A stretch of 64,000 nt of DNA from Prevotella sp. P5-92 (GCF_002251245.1 NZ_NPJG01000007.1:124001-188000); one strand, 5' to 3'; numbered from the stretch's first letter, positions 38,881-49,061 are shown. A program made the numbers and translations. The notes: generated from the sequence alone by a model not told the origin.

Positions 38881-41787
38881 TTAATATCCGAAGATGTCCT
38901 TCGACGTGAGACGTCTTACTTCTCCAGTCTTTTCAAGCGACTTTATGTCGAGCTCATCCTCATTGCCGAGAACGATTCTCGTGCGCGGTTTGCCTACGAC
39001 GTTAGCCTTTTCGTAATCAACGATATCCTTCATCGTGAGCGACGGGAGCTGTTCATACACCTTGCGTGTGAGGTTTTCCTCTACGCCCAGGCGCTGCATG
39101 TTCAAGTAGTTCTTCAGCACTCCAGCCCTTGTCACTCTCAGACTCTCGATGCTCTTCTTGAGGTTTTGCTTTGCGATGTTGAATGCGCCCTCAGCTTGAG
39201 GAATGGTGTCGATGATTTCGCGGAAGGTGTTGATGCAATCCATCATCTTGTCGTTCTGAGTGATGATGAAGGTGCGGAACGTCTCAGGGTTGCCTTTTTT
39301 CGACGGCATGTAATAGTATGCGCCTGACGAGTAGCACAGTCCGCGGGCCTCGCGCAGTTCCTGGAAGACGATAGAGTTCATGCCTCCACCGAAATACTCG
39401 TTGAAGAGTTGCATCTTTGCCGTCTCGTCGATGTTCCACTGCTTGCCAGTGTTAGAGAATTCGGCCATATAGATATTCTTCGCGTCGTAAGGAGCTATGA
39501 GGTTAGTGTTGGTGGTGATGGTCTGCAGGGTGTAAGGCTTGCCTTGTGGCACGTCGGCGAGTTTCTTCTGTGTCTTGTGTTCCTTGGCGAGAAGGGCAAG
39601 CAGCTCCTTCTGGGAATAAGGACCGAAGTAGAGTACCTGGTGCTTCATGCCGTTTAGTCCCTTGAGCATGTCGGGCAGAGCCTGTGGGTCGGCATTCTTC
39701 AGTTCGTCGATGCTCAGTGTGTTGGTCACAGGATTGTATTCGCCGTATTTAGCGTAATCCTGAAGCGCCATGAAGCAGCTCTTTTGGTCGGTCTTTGCGT
39801 CGTTGCGGGTCTTTTCGAGCAGACTTACGCAGTTGTCGTACGACTCACGGTCTGCCTTGGCGTTTTGCAGGAAGTCTTCGAGCAGTCTGAGAGCCTGAGG
39901 CATATTCTCGCTAAGTCCCGAGAGACTTATAGTCATCTGGTCGTCATTCACGTCGATGGAGTAAGAGCAAGCGAGCTTATAGAACTCTTTGTTTATCTCT
40001 GCCGACGTCTTCTTGTCAGTGCCTATATAATAAAGGTATTGTGGCACGAGATCGAGGCCGCGCACGTCTTCTGTTCCGAAATCGTAGCAGAACATGAGTT
40101 CAAACAGTCCGTCGCTGGTGTTCTGCTTGTAGATGACGGGCAGTCCCTGGCGCGTCTTGGTCACGGTGACGTCTTTCTTCAGGTCGAGGAAGACAGGCTG
40201 TATGGGTTTGGCTTCGCTTGAGGCGATGTCCTTGAGGAACTGGCTTGTCTTGTCGCGGTTGGCAGGGATGGGAGTGATCTGCGGTTTGTCTATCTTTGCC
40301 AATGTGGTGTCCACGCCCTGACGTTTATATACGCAAGCGTAGTTGTCGGTAAAGTGGCGATTGATGAAGTCAACCATCTGCTGTTTTGTGATGCCGTTGA
40401 TACGGTCTATGGTGTTTACTGCCACGTCCCAGTTGCGTCCGCTGACAAACGACTCAACAAACTTGTCAGCCCTGCTTTGGTTAGAGAGCAACGACATGTA
40501 ATATTCAAGTTTCATATTGTTCTTTACAGAGGGAAGTAGGTCGTCGTCAAACTCGCCGCGTTTCATTTTCTCTATCTCTTCGAGAATGAGAGCTTTGACG
40601 TCTTCGAGTTTCTGTCCAGCCACTGGCAATCCCAAGATGATATATGCAGAGTAGTCGGTCTGCGTGTAAGGGAAAGTCTGTATGGCCTGCACCTTCATGG
40701 GCTGTTCGAGGTCGAGTTCCATCACTCCAGCCTTTCCGTTGCACATCATTCGTGCCAGCACGTTGAGCGTGTCGGTGGAGAGTTCTTTCTCGCCTGCGAA
40801 TCTCCAACCGAGCATGACGTTTTCAGCCTCTTGTCCTACTACGGCAGAGTCTTTATGTGCCGTCAGCGGCTTGAGTGCGGGAAACTCAGGGCGTGAAAGG
40901 TTGTTGTTAGGCTGCCAGTTGCCGAGATAGTTGTCGATGAGAGCTATGGTAGCGTCGGGGTCGAAGTCGCCCGACATGCAGATGGCGATATTGTTAGGCA
41001 CATAGTATCGTTTGTAGTAGTTTTTGATATTCACTATCGACGGGTTTTTCAGGTGTTCCTGTGTGCCGAGAGTGGTCTGTGTGCCGTAAGGGTGAGTGGG
41101 GAAGAGGATTTTTGCCATTGCGTTGATACTTTTCTCCATGTCTCTCACGAGCGACATGTTATACTCCTCATACACCGTCTCGAGTTCGGTGTGGAATCCT
41201 CGTATGACGGCATTCTGGAAGCGGTCGCTTTGTATTCTTAGCCAGTTTTCCACTTCGTTTGAAGGGATGTCCTCGGTATAGCAAGTCACGTCGTTTGACG
41301 TGTAGGCGTTAGTACCTTGTGCGCCGATGCTTGCCATGAGTTTGTCGTATTCGTTAGGTATGTTGTATTGTGCGGCGAGCTGCGATACTGAGTCGATGCC
41401 GTGATACAGCTCCTTTCTCAGCGAAGGGTCAGTTACTTTTCTGTAAGCCTCGAAGCGGTCTTCTATCTCCTTGAGCAGCGGTGCTTCTTTCTCATAGTCT
41501 GAAGTGCCGAAATGCGTTGTTCCCTTAAACATGAGATGTTCGAAATAGTGTGCGAGTCCTGTTGTCTCGGCAGGATCGTTTCGGCTACCTGTGCGTACGG
41601 CGATATAAGTCTGTATGCGAGGTTTTTCTTTGTTTACGGTGAGATACACCTTCAGTCCGTTGTCGAGGGTGTAGAGCCGTGAGTTCATCAGGTCGCCCTT
41701 GACGGTCTGATACTTGTATTCCTTTGCGCCAGCGTTTAGTGCCAAGGCGATAGCGAGGAATACGGTTAGAAATACATTCTTTTTCAT
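38881..41787 (-). CDS. M16 family zinc metallopeptidase, duplicated domains
   Basis: A 968-residue exported protease. Residues 1-21 form a signal peptide ending in NAGA. The inverted zinc motif HYFEH is at residues 80-84, with the distal glutamate in ETVYEEYN about 80 residues later, as in pitrilysin/insulinase enzymes. The second half (from about residue 520) is a non-catalytic M16C-like domain ending in RARGLCYSSGAYYYMP and RTRIVLGNEDELDI. Such periplasmic enzymes degrade short peptides. The gene is convergent with the GG-leader peptide gene and shares its terminator; this may be chance. The 101-nt gap upstream is AT-rich, with no clear TAnnTTTG box found. Confidence 0.92.
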   Translation of the reverse strand: MKKNVFLTVFLAIALALNAGAKEYKYQTVKGDLMNSRLYTLDNGLKVYLTVNKEKPRIQTYIAVRTGSRNDPAETTGLAHYFEHLMFKGTTHFGTSDYEKEAPLLKEIEDRFEAYRKVTDPSLRKELYHGIDSVSQLAAQYNIPNEYDKLMASIGAQGTNAYTSNDVTCYTEDIPSNEVENWLRIQSDRFQNAVIRGFHTELETVYEEYNMSLVRDMEKSINAMAKILFPTHPYGTQTTLGTQEHLKNPSIVNIKNYYKRYYVPNNIAICMSGDFDPDATIALIDNYLGNWQPNNNLSRPEFPALKPLTAHKDSAVVGQEAENVMLGWRFAGEKELSTDTLNVLARMMCNGKAGVMELDLEQPMKVQAIQTFPYTQTDYSAYIILGLPVAGQKLEDVKALILEEIEKMKRGEFDDDLLPSVKNNMKLEYYMSLLSNQSRADKFVESFVSGRNWDVAVNTIDRINGITKQQMVDFINRHFTDNYACVYKRQGVDTTLAKIDKPQITPIPANRDKTSQFLKDIASSEAKPIQPVFLDLKKDVTVTKTRQGLPVIYKQNTSDGLFELMFCYDFGTEDVRGLDLVPQYLYYIGTDKKTSAEINKEFYKLACSYSIDVNDDQMTISLSGLSENMPQALRLLEDFLQNAKADRESYDNCVSLLEKTRNDAKTDQKSCFMALQDYAKYGEYNPVTNTLSIDELKNADPQALPDMLKGLNGMKHQVLYFGPYSQKELLALLAKEHKTQKKLADVPQGKPYTLQTITTNTNLIAPYDAKNIYMAEFSNTGKQWNIDETAKMQLFNEYFGGGMNSIVFQELREARGLCYSSGAYYYMPSKKGNPETFRTFIITQNDKMMDCINTFREIIDTIPQAEGAFNIAKQNLKKSIESLRVTRAGVLKNYLNMQRLGVEENLTRKVYEQLPSLTMKDIVDYEKANVVGKPRTRIVLGNEDELDIKSLEKTGEVRRLTSKDIFGY

Positions 41788-41888
41788 ATAATCATTTTTT
41801 ATTTGAGAATCATAGAGTGTCGATGAGTCGTAAAGTATTGCTTTGTTTGAATTATATAATTGTTTAAAAAATAAATTCTTATAGTATT

Positions 41889-43694
41889 TTACTTTAACGA
41901 TTCCAAGAAGTCGTTGAGCTGTTGTTCAGCGACGTCGCCCATGGCAAATTCCTTCTCTGCGTCGGCGGCGATGCGTTTTATCCATGTCTCGTGTGCCACG
42001 TTGCCGTTATCCACTATCGAAGCGATGTCGTCCTCGGTGATATTGTCCATATTATAATATGTAAGGGCAAGGCTGTAGGCGTAGTTCCAGACATATTCGC
42101 TGTAGTTGTTGTGTATATGATGCAGTCGCTGATCGACAGACTTGATGTCGGTGGTTACACCCTCGAGGATGTCGTCAGTAAGCTGTTCTATTTCCGACTT
42201 TGGGGCAAGCAGTCCGCTGAGGTCGAGCCATTCGCCAGTGCCGGTTGTGGACGAAGGCAGATGGAAGCATGTTTCGTCCATTGTCTCTCCGAGAAACATC
42301 CTTATGGCCATGTCGTAGTAGCCTATGCCACGCTGGGCTGAGGAATACTTTATGGTGCATCCGTCGAGCAGTATCTCGTCGCCGTCGGTGTTGTCAATGG
42401 CGTTGGTGAGAGATTTTTTTCCCTCTACGACATGTTGAATGACGAATGGGTTGAGCCATTTTGAGTTTACCACACTGCTGCGTCCGTTTGCAGGCCGTTT
42501 GTCGCGTCGTGGCCATTTCGTGATGTCGCGGTAGGTGCCCACGGTGGCGAGGTTACATCCTGGTACGAGCCATGTCGTAGCTCCGTCGGCAATGACATAC
42601 GAGAAGGGGAAGTCGGTGGAGTGGGGATGCGACTGAATCTTTCCCATACACATGGAGAAAGCTCCAATCTGAGCCGGCATGAGTATATGTGCGCCGCTGG
42701 CCGTCTTCGATCCTCGCTGCAGCGAACCGTAGTGTATTGGTCCCATCTTGTAGGCATGGTTGCTGAAGTTTGTGGCAGAGCCAGCGTTATAGAACGATGT
42801 CTCCACGCCTATCAGCAGCGACGCCTTGTGGTGGCTCACCGAGAATGGTCCGCAGAAGGCTGCACAAGCCTCTCCGTTGTCCATATACGAATTGGCGAAG
42901 AAGATGCTGCTTTCGGCAGAGAATCCACGACCTACATGACATGCCTCGCCCACGAAGCAGTTGTCAATCTTCGCTCCGTCGAGCACCGATGCTCCAGCCA
43001 TGACGACACTGTTTTTGCATATCACGTCGTGTCCTATGAAGACGCTTGCCTCGGTCATTCCCTTGAGTGTGGTCTCGCTGATGCACGATGCGCCGTTTAT
43101 CTCGCAGTCGTCGTCTATCCACGTGTTGTTTATCTCGCGAGTATTGGTGATTTTCGCCCTGTAGCCAATTAGTCCTTTGCTGCTTTTCCTGTTGCTGACG
43201 TAGTCGTTGACCATAGTATGCAGACGTTCCCAAAGAGGGCGGTTGTCGGCAGCCATCATCATCAGTGCCGCCATCTGCGAAGTCAGTCCGTCGTAGATGA
43301 TGACGTTAGCATCGCCAGCCTCGTTGAGCACAGCCACCTTGTTGCCTTGTCCGAATGTTGTCTCGTCGTCGGCGGTGATCACTCCCACGTTAGATATCAC
43401 ACATTCGTCGCTTATCTCATAGTTGTTGATATAGTTGCCTACGTTTTCTATGAGGCAGTTGTCGCCCACGGTGGTGTTGCGCAGGGTGGCGTTGTAGATG
43501 CCCGCATGTCGAGAAAAGCCCTGTTCGAGCGTGACGGCTTTCTCAAACAGTCCGAGTGTCACTTCGCCGTAGAACGCCACGTTGTGTATGTATTCTGGCG
43601 AGAAATCCTCGTCAACGGTGATGTCTGCCCAGTCTTCTGCAAAGCAGCCGTTACACTTTAGGACATTAATTTCTTCAACAGTTAAACTTCTCAT
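41889..43694 (-). CDS. DUF4954 protein, left-handed beta-helix
   Basis: A 601-residue cytoplasmic protein. The N-terminal two thirds consist of irregular hexapeptide-type repeats (for example GDNCLIENVGNYINNYEI, DDCEINGASCISETTL and GASVLDGAKIDNCFVG), the pattern of left-handed beta-helix nucleotidyl- or acyltransferases. The segment HPHSTDFPFSYVIADG and the C-terminal helical part are typical of DUF4954, a family I know almost only from Bacteroidota. No function has been established; a sugar-nucleotide or acyl transfer role is a reasonable guess from the fold. It follows hflX on the same strand with a 37-nt gap. Confidence 0.85.
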   Translation of the reverse strand: MRSLTVEEINVLKCNGCFAEDWADITVDEDFSPEYIHNVAFYGEVTLGLFEKAVTLEQGFSRHAGIYNATLRNTTVGDNCLIENVGNYINNYEISDECVISNVGVITADDETTFGQGNKVAVLNEAGDANVIIYDGLTSQMAALMMMAADNRPLWERLHTMVNDYVSNRKSSKGLIGYRAKITNTREINNTWIDDDCEINGASCISETTLKGMTEASVFIGHDVICKNSVVMAGASVLDGAKIDNCFVGEACHVGRGFSAESSIFFANSYMDNGEACAAFCGPFSVSHHKASLLIGVETSFYNAGSATNFSNHAYKMGPIHYGSLQRGSKTASGAHILMPAQIGAFSMCMGKIQSHPHSTDFPFSYVIADGATTWLVPGCNLATVGTYRDITKWPRRDKRPANGRSSVVNSKWLNPFVIQHVVEGKKSLTNAIDNTDGDEILLDGCTIKYSSAQRGIGYYDMAIRMFLGETMDETCFHLPSSTTGTGEWLDLSGLLAPKSEIEQLTDDILEGVTTDIKSVDQRLHHIHNNYSEYVWNYAYSLALTYYNMDNITEDDIASIVDNGNVAHETWIKRIAADAEKEFAMGDVAEQQLNDFLESLK

Positions 43695-43731
43695 TGTTCG
43701 TATTTTATGTAATGATATCGTTGAAGCGATG

Positions 43732-44982
43732 TCATTGTTCGAAATTATCGTATAAAAAGTCGTTGTAAGGGTATTTCTGTACGTGAAGCTCCTTCACCTT
43801 TTTATATAGTATGTCGCGCAGTTCGTCGATATTCTCCTTCTCGCGTGCGGATATGAAGAGGCAGTTGTCGTTCATTCTCGCCATCCATGTGCGTTTAAGG
43901 TCGTCGAGCGTGGCGTTTTCTTTTGTGGCAGGAGTGAGGTCGTCGGGTTCTTTCTCTATCCATGTGTAGGCGTCGATTTTGTTGAATATCAGCATCGACG
44001 GTTTGTCGGCGCATCCTAAGTCGGCAAGTGTCTTATCGACCACCTTTATCTGGTCTTCGAAGTCGGGGTGAGAGATATCCACCACATGTAGCAGCAGGTC
44101 GGCTTCCCTCACCTCGTCGAGTGTCGATTTAAAGGAATCGACGAGGTCGGTGGGCAGTTTGCGTATGAATCCCACGGTGTCGGCGAGGAGGAACGGAAGA
44201 TTGTCGATCACCATTTTTCTCACGGTGGTGTCGAGTGTGGCGAAGAGTTTGTTTTCGGCAAACACGTCGCTTTTGGCCAGCAGGTTCATCATGGTCGATT
44301 TTCCCACGTTGGTATATCCCACGAGTGCCACACGAATCAGCCTGCCGCGGTTTTTCCGTTGTGTGGTCTTCTGTTTGTCAATCTCCAGTAGTCGCTGTTT
44401 GAGCAGCGTGATGCGTTGGAGGATGATACGGCGGTCCATCTCGAGCTGTGTCTCGCCCGGTCCGCGCAGTCCCACGCTTCCCTTTCCGCCGCCGCTACCC
44501 GAGCCGCCTCCTTGTCGTTCGAGGTGAGTCCAGAGTCGTTGCAGTCGTGGCAGCATATAGCGGTGCTGTGCCAGTTCTACTTGTGTCTTTGCTTCGGCCG
44601 TCTGTGCTCTCATGGCAAAGATGTCGAGTATGAGCGATGTCCGGTCGAGGATTTTCACCTTCAGTGCCTTTTCGATGTTGCGTATCTGTTTTGCCGACAG
44701 TTCGTCGTCGAAGATGACCATTCCCACTTCGCGTTCTGCGTCTTCCTCATCGTTGATAAAGCGTCTTATTTCTTCGAGTTTGCCTTGTCCGACATAAGTC
44801 ACGGAACTGGGTCCGTTGAGCCGTTGAGTAAATCGTTTTACGGTGACTGCACCGGCTGTGTCGGCAAGAAACTCCAATTCGTCGAGATATTCCTTTGTCT
44901 TGGCTTCGTCCTGTTCTTTGGTTATCAATCCCACGAGGACAGCCGTCTCTGCTTTTGCTTCTGAAATAACAAATTCCTTCAT
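43732..44982 (-). CDS. hflX: GTPase HflX
   Basis: A 416-residue ribosome-associated GTPase that splits or rescues stalled 70S ribosomes under stress. The N-terminal HflX domain contains LDRTSLILDIFAMRAQTAEAKTQVELAQ and the GxGGxGxRGPGETQLE linker (GGGKGSVGLRGPGETQLEMD). The G domain has G1 GYTNVGKSTMM, G3 DTVGFI and G4 FNKID. Length and order are standard. The gene has its own promoter and is divergent from the lipoprotein gene. Confidence 0.96.
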   Translation of the reverse strand: MKEFVISEAKAETAVLVGLITKEQDEAKTKEYLDELEFLADTAGAVTVKRFTQRLNGPSSVTYVGQGKLEEIRRFINDEEDAEREVGMVIFDDELSAKQIRNIEKALKVKILDRTSLILDIFAMRAQTAEAKTQVELAQHRYMLPRLQRLWTHLERQGGGSGSGGGKGSVGLRGPGETQLEMDRRIILQRITLLKQRLLEIDKQKTTQRKNRGRLIRVALVGYTNVGKSTMMNLLAKSDVFAENKLFATLDTTVRKMVIDNLPFLLADTVGFIRKLPTDLVDSFKSTLDEVREADLLLHVVDISHPDFEDQIKVVDKTLADLGCADKPSMLIFNKIDAYTWIEKEPDDLTPATKENATLDDLKRTWMARMNDNCLFISAREKENIDELRDILYKKVKELHVQKYPYNDFLYDNFEQ

Positions 44983-45012
44983 TCGGTATTACTAATCGAT
45001 TAAATAACGGTG

Positions 45013-45044
45013 CAAAAATACAACTATTTTGTGATAATTCCAAA
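45013..45044 (-). promoter_or_regulatory. hflX promoter
   Basis: On the minus strand: TTTG (complement of 45041-45044), 20 nt, then TATTTTTG (complement of 45013-45020), 30 nt ahead of the hflX start codon. Confidence 0.6.
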
Positions 45045-45060
45045 AAAACATTCCAAAAAG

Positions 45061-45092
45061 TTTGGAAGAATAAAATAAAAGAGCTATCTTCG
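45061..45092 (+). promoter_or_regulatory. promoter of the lipoprotein gene
   Basis: TTTG at 45061-45064, 20 nt, then TATCTTCG at 45085-45092, one base off the -7 consensus. The predicted transcript start near 45099 decides between two start codons of the following gene. Confidence 0.5.
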
Positions 45093-45124
45093 CACCCGAT
45101 ATGCGGAAAGTAGTCAGCTATATG

Positions 45125-45661
45125 GCAAAAATATACACGATGATGACTTTGTTTTTTGTTGTGTCGTGTACAAACGAGGAAGAGACATTCTTCTTCGATG
45201 ACGAAGGTGTGCCGCAAGCTACTTCTCAGCAAAGAATCAACGAAGAGCAGTTTCTTGCCATGGTTGATGGCAACGGCTGGGTGGAGACCGCCACCCACGA
45301 GATCTATTCCAACGGCGACTATGACCGTCGCGACTATTGGGAGGGGATGGAAGGCGTAGGCGGCATCTCGCGCTATTCGCTCAGGGGCGACTCTATCTCG
45401 GAATACATTTTCATGCAACACACGTCTATGCTTGGGCATAACACCCGGGCGATGCGTTATGATCCGTCAACCAACACTGTGTATTCTGGCGACAAGATGG
45501 TATTGAGGATTATCTCTGTCAACAACGGGTGGATGCAGGCCATAAAGTTGGGCGGCATGTCGTTTAAGCAACGCTCGCAGTCAAAGGGTCTATATTTCTT
45601 CGTCACACTCAGGAAGATGTCTGACGACGAGAAAGAAGATATTGAAAGGTTTAATAGATGA
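45125..45661 (+). CDS. small lipoprotein, function unknown
   Basis: A 178-residue protein (186 if the ATG at 45101 is used). A short signal sequence AKIYTMMTLFFVVSC ends in a lipobox-like VVSC, with the cysteine followed by TNEEE, so it is probably a lipid-anchored envelope protein. The mature part is acidic and shows no family motif I recognise; DGNGWVETATHEIYSNGDY and NNGWMQAIKLGGMSF are the most regular segments. The start at 45125 is preferred because the promoter at 45061-45092 would leave the ATG at 45101 with almost no leader. The ABC exporter gene follows after 53 nt. Confidence 0.65.
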   Translation, partial: AKIYTMMTLFFVVSCTNEEETFFFDDEGVPQATSQQRINEEQFLAMVDGNGWVETATHEIYSNGDYDRRDYWEGMEGVGGISRYSLRGDSISEYIFMQHTSMLGHNTRAMRYDPSTNTVYSGDKMVLRIISVNNGWMQAIKLGGMSFKQRSQSKGLYFFVTLRKMSDDEKEDIERFNR

Positions 45662-45714
45662 AAAACAACGATCACTTGCTTTCGGCCGTTGTTGCGATAG
45701 ACTGAAGTGGACAA

Positions 45715-47331
45715 ATGAGATATGTGAAATGGTTTGCCTCACAGACGAGTGGCTTGAAAGCCAATATGGCGGTAAGGATAGTGGCTGGAGTGGCGCAGGT
45801 GGGCTGTGGCTTGCTTTTGGTTGTGCTGTGCCGCCACTTCATCGACCGTGGCATATGGCAGGCGGGCGTGGTAAAGGAGATAATGGCCATCTTTGCCGTC
45901 CTTGTCGTGTCGATCCTATTGCGACAGGCTGTGTATTATCTGCAGAACGACGCCGAGGTGAGGCAGCAGAACACTATTCGTTCGCGTCTTTATGGCATAC
46001 TGCTCGGCAGAAGACTGTTTGACAAGCGGGAGAGGATGCATTCCGGCGACATCAGCCAGAGGTTGGAGCGAGATATTCAGGCAGTGTCGCAAGTGACCAC
46101 CGACGTGGTGCCTCGCATGGCAGTGACCGTCGTTCAGCTCATCGGTGCGTTTCTTCTGTTGCATGCTATGGACAAGGTGCTGGCATGGTCGCTGCTGCTG
46201 CTCACGCCGTTTGTTGCCGTTTGCGCCAAATACCTCTCACACCGGTTGCGGCAGATGACCTTAGACATAAGAAGTAAGGAGAGCAGCATACAGATGCTCA
46301 TACAGGAGACGATGGAAAACGAGACGGCAATAAAGTCGATGGAGAGTGCGCCATGGCTCGGCAAGCGGCTCGCCAGTCTGCATGCCGACCTCGGACGACT
46401 GATAAGGCGGCGCACCCGTTTCACCATGCTCTCTCGCCTCCTTTTAGCATCGACGTTCGGATTAGGATATATGGGAGCATTTGTGTATGGAGGATTGCAG
46501 CTGCGCGACGGACTGATCTCCTTTGGCGTGATGACGGCATTCCTGCAACTGGTGAGTCAGATACAGTCGCCAGTGCTCGCCATGCTGAACATGATACCGC
46601 AGATCATCCATGCTACGGCAAGCATCGACCGCATACGCGAAATTGAGACCATGCCCATGGAGAACGAAACAGAAAAGACCACGGCATTGCAAGGACCTAT
46701 AGGGATAAGGGTCGAACATGCCTACTATAGATATAAGGACAACGGGAAGACGGTGCTCGAGGATTTCTCCTACTGCTTCACGCCAGGCTCCTCAACCGCG
46801 ATAATGGGCGACTCGGGACGCGGAAAGACCACAGTCCTCCGCCTGCTCTCGGCAGTGGCCATGCCCGACGCTGGCAGTGTTTACATCTACGACGGCGAAG
46901 GACATAAACTCTCAGGAGCGACCATGCGCCACTATATAACATATATTCCGCAAGGCAACACGATGATGAGCGGAACGATACGCGAAAACATGCTCCTCGC
47001 CAATCCCGACGCCACACGCCAACAGATGGAAGAAGCCCTTTACACGGCGGCGGCCGACTTTGTAGAGAAGATGCCGCAGGGCATCGACACGCAGATAGGC
47101 GAGCATGCCACACTTCTCAGCGAGGGACAGGCACAACGCCTTGCCATAGCGCGAGGATTGCTCCACGGCGGCGAGGTGATGCTGCTTGACGAGATCAGCT
47201 CCTCGCTCGACGAAGCCACCGAGGCGACGCTCATCAGCCGCCTCTTCAGCCGTCACAGCGAAAAGACCATCATCTTTGTCACTCACCGCAAGGCGACGGC
47301 AGAGAAATGCGACCGAGTGATTAGGATATGA
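45715..47331 (+). CDS. ABC exporter, fused membrane and ATPase domains
   Basis: A 538-residue type IV ABC half-transporter. Residues 1-310 hold about six helices. The ATPase part has Walker A GDSGRGKTT, a QGNTMMSGTIRENML Q-loop region, signature LSEGQ (a Gly-to-Glu change from LSGGQ, seen in some exporters), Walker B VMLLDEISSSLDE and the H-loop FVTHRK. No C39 peptidase domain precedes the membrane part, so it is not the processing exporter expected for the GG-leader peptide at 38.6 kb. Substrate unknown (lipid, peptide or drug). Confidence 0.88.
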   Translation: MRYVKWFASQTSGLKANMAVRIVAGVAQVGCGLLLVVLCRHFIDRGIWQAGVVKEIMAIFAVLVVSILLRQAVYYLQNDAEVRQQNTIRSRLYGILLGRRLFDKRERMHSGDISQRLERDIQAVSQVTTDVVPRMAVTVVQLIGAFLLLHAMDKVLAWSLLLLTPFVAVCAKYLSHRLRQMTLDIRSKESSIQMLIQETMENETAIKSMESAPWLGKRLASLHADLGRLIRRRTRFTMLSRLLLASTFGLGYMGAFVYGGLQLRDGLISFGVMTAFLQLVSQIQSPVLAMLNMIPQIIHATASIDRIREIETMPMENETEKTTALQGPIGIRVEHAYYRYKDNGKTVLEDFSYCFTPGSSTAIMGDSGRGKTTVLRLLSAVAMPDAGSVYIYDGEGHKLSGATMRHYITYIPQGNTMMSGTIRENMLLANPDATRQQMEEALYTAAADFVEKMPQGIDTQIGEHATLLSEGQAQRLAIARGLLHGGEVMLLDEISSSLDEATEATLISRLFSRHSEKTIIFVTHRKATAEKCDRVIRI

Positions 47332-47438
47332 ATCGACATTCTCAAATATCCATGTCTCCCTTAACTTCCCAAATCATCAGAACAATTTAGAATATAATAA
47401 TACAACCTAATATTTGATAATCCAAAATCGAAAAGCAA

Positions 47439-49061
47439 ATGGAAAAAAGACTTCTTCTCGGCGACGAGGCAATAGCTTTAGGCGCAATCCATGCCGGACT
47501 AAGCGGCGTGTATGCCTATCCAGGAACACCCTCAACCGAGATTACCGAATTTATCCAGAATGACCCGATAGCAAGGCAAAGGGGCATTCACTCGCGCTGG
47601 TGTACTAACGAGAAGACGGCCATGGAGGCTGCCCTCGGCATGTCGTATGCGGGTAAACGTGCGTTGGTGTGCATGAAACATGTAGGCATGAACGTCTGTG
47701 CCGACGCATTCATCAACAGTGCCATCACCGGTGTGCAGGGCGGACTCGTTGTGCTTGCCGCCGACGACCCCTCGATGCACTCAAGCCAGAACGAACAAGA
47801 CTCACGCTTCTATGGCAAGTTTGCCTTGCTTCCCGTATTTGAACCGTCAAACCAGCAGGAGGCTTACGACATGATGGCGGCAGCCTTCGACTATTCGGAA
47901 AAGATCAAGGAGCCTGTGCTACTCCGCGTGGTGACACGACTGGCTCACTCACGAGCTGGAGTCATGGTGGGAGAGCCGCGCGAGGAGAATGCAATCAATA
48001 TCTCTACCGACGCATGGGTGCTCTTGCCTGGCATAGCAAGGAAGAAATATGACGCTCTCATCGTGAAACAAGACGAGATGCTTATGGCAAGCAACATGTC
48101 ATGCTTCAACCGCAGCGAATATGGCGACAGCGACAAGAAGGAAGAGAAGACCGGTATCGTGGCTTGTGGCATAGGCTACAACTACGTGAAAGAGGCTCTC
48201 GCACAACTGCCCGAAGAGCGCCGCGCACTGTATAATATAGAAAAGGTGTCGCAGTATCCTCTGCCACAGCCGCGCATAGAGATGCTCGCCAAGGAAAGCG
48301 GACGACTGCTCGTGGTGGAAGACGGACAGCCAGTGGTGGAAGAGCTCGTCAAGGGCATGCTCGGTGCAGGATATAACGTCTGCGGCCGACTCACAGGCAC
48401 ACTGCCTCGTACCGGAGAACTCACTCCCGACTGTGTGGCAGCGGCACTCGGTGTCGAGGCTCCCGAGATTCTGCCTCAGGCAAAGAACCTCGCCGCCCGT
48501 CCGCCACAGCTCTGTCAGGGTTGCGGCCACCGCGACGTCTATGCAGCACTCAACAAGGTGGCAGAAGAATATCCCGACCACCGCATCTTTGGCGACATCG
48601 GCTGCTACACCCTCGGCGCACTGCCTCCATTCAAGGCTCTGTCAAGCTGCGTGGATATGGGAGCGTCGATCACCATGGCGAAGGGAGCTGCTGATGCAGG
48701 ACTCTTCCCGGCTATTGCCGTCATCGGCGACTCCACCTTCACCCACTCGGGAATGACCGGACTGCTCGATGCCGTCAACGACAAGTCGAACATCACGGTC
48801 ATCATCTCCGACAACCTCACCACTGGCATGACTGGCGGACAAGACTCTGCTGGCACTAACAAGTTTGAGGCCATCTGTATCGGACTGGGTGTTGAGCCAG
48901 AACATGTTCGCGTAGTGGTGCCGTTGCCAAAGAACATGGAGGAAATCACACGCACCATCCGCGAAGAGATAGAATACAACGGAGTATCAGTCATCATCCC
49001 ACGACGCGAGTGCATACAGACTGCTGCACGCCATGCGAGGGAGAGGAAGGCTAAAGGATAA
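47439..49061 (+). CDS. iorA: indolepyruvate:ferredoxin oxidoreductase, alpha subunit
   Basis: A 540-residue thiamin-diphosphate enzyme that oxidatively decarboxylates aryl pyruvates (from Trp, Phe, Tyr) to aryl-acetyl-CoA, reducing ferredoxin, or runs in reverse. Seen: GVYAYPGTPSTEITEF at the N-terminus, RALVCMKHVGMNVCADAF, the PPQLCQGCGHRDVY motif, and the TPP-binding segment from GDIGCYTLG to DNLTTGMTGGQDS. It ends at residue 540 without the two C-terminal [4Fe-4S] ferredoxin motifs found in the longer archaeal IorA, so electron transfer must use another route or subunit. The partner iorB lies 190 nt downstream behind a repeat element. Confidence 0.94.
   Translation: MEKRLLLGDEAIALGAIHAGLSGVYAYPGTPSTEITEFIQNDPIARQRGIHSRWCTNEKTAMEAALGMSYAGKRALVCMKHVGMNVCADAFINSAITGVQGGLVVLAADDPSMHSSQNEQDSRFYGKFALLPVFEPSNQQEAYDMMAAAFDYSEKIKEPVLLRVVTRLAHSRAGVMVGEPREENAINISTDAWVLLPGIARKKYDALIVKQDEMLMASNMSCFNRSEYGDSDKKEEKTGIVACGIGYNYVKEALAQLPEERRALYNIEKVSQYPLPQPRIEMLAKESGRLLVVEDGQPVVEELVKGMLGAGYNVCGRLTGTLPRTGELTPDCVAAALGVEAPEILPQAKNLAARPPQLCQGCGHRDVYAALNKVAEEYPDHRIFGDIGCYTLGALPPFKALSSCVDMGASITMAKGAADAGLFPAIAVIGDSTFTHSGMTGLLDAVNDKSNITVIISDNLTTGMTGGQDSAGTNKFEAICIGLGVEPEHVRVVVPLPKNMEEITRTIREEIEYNGVSVIIPRRECIQTAARHARERKAKG

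Noticed and set aside
45715..47331. Exporter for the GG-leader peptide at 38.6 kb
   Set aside because: The transporter begins directly with membrane helices and lacks the C39 peptidase domain and its Cys motif; it is also 7 kb away in a different unit.
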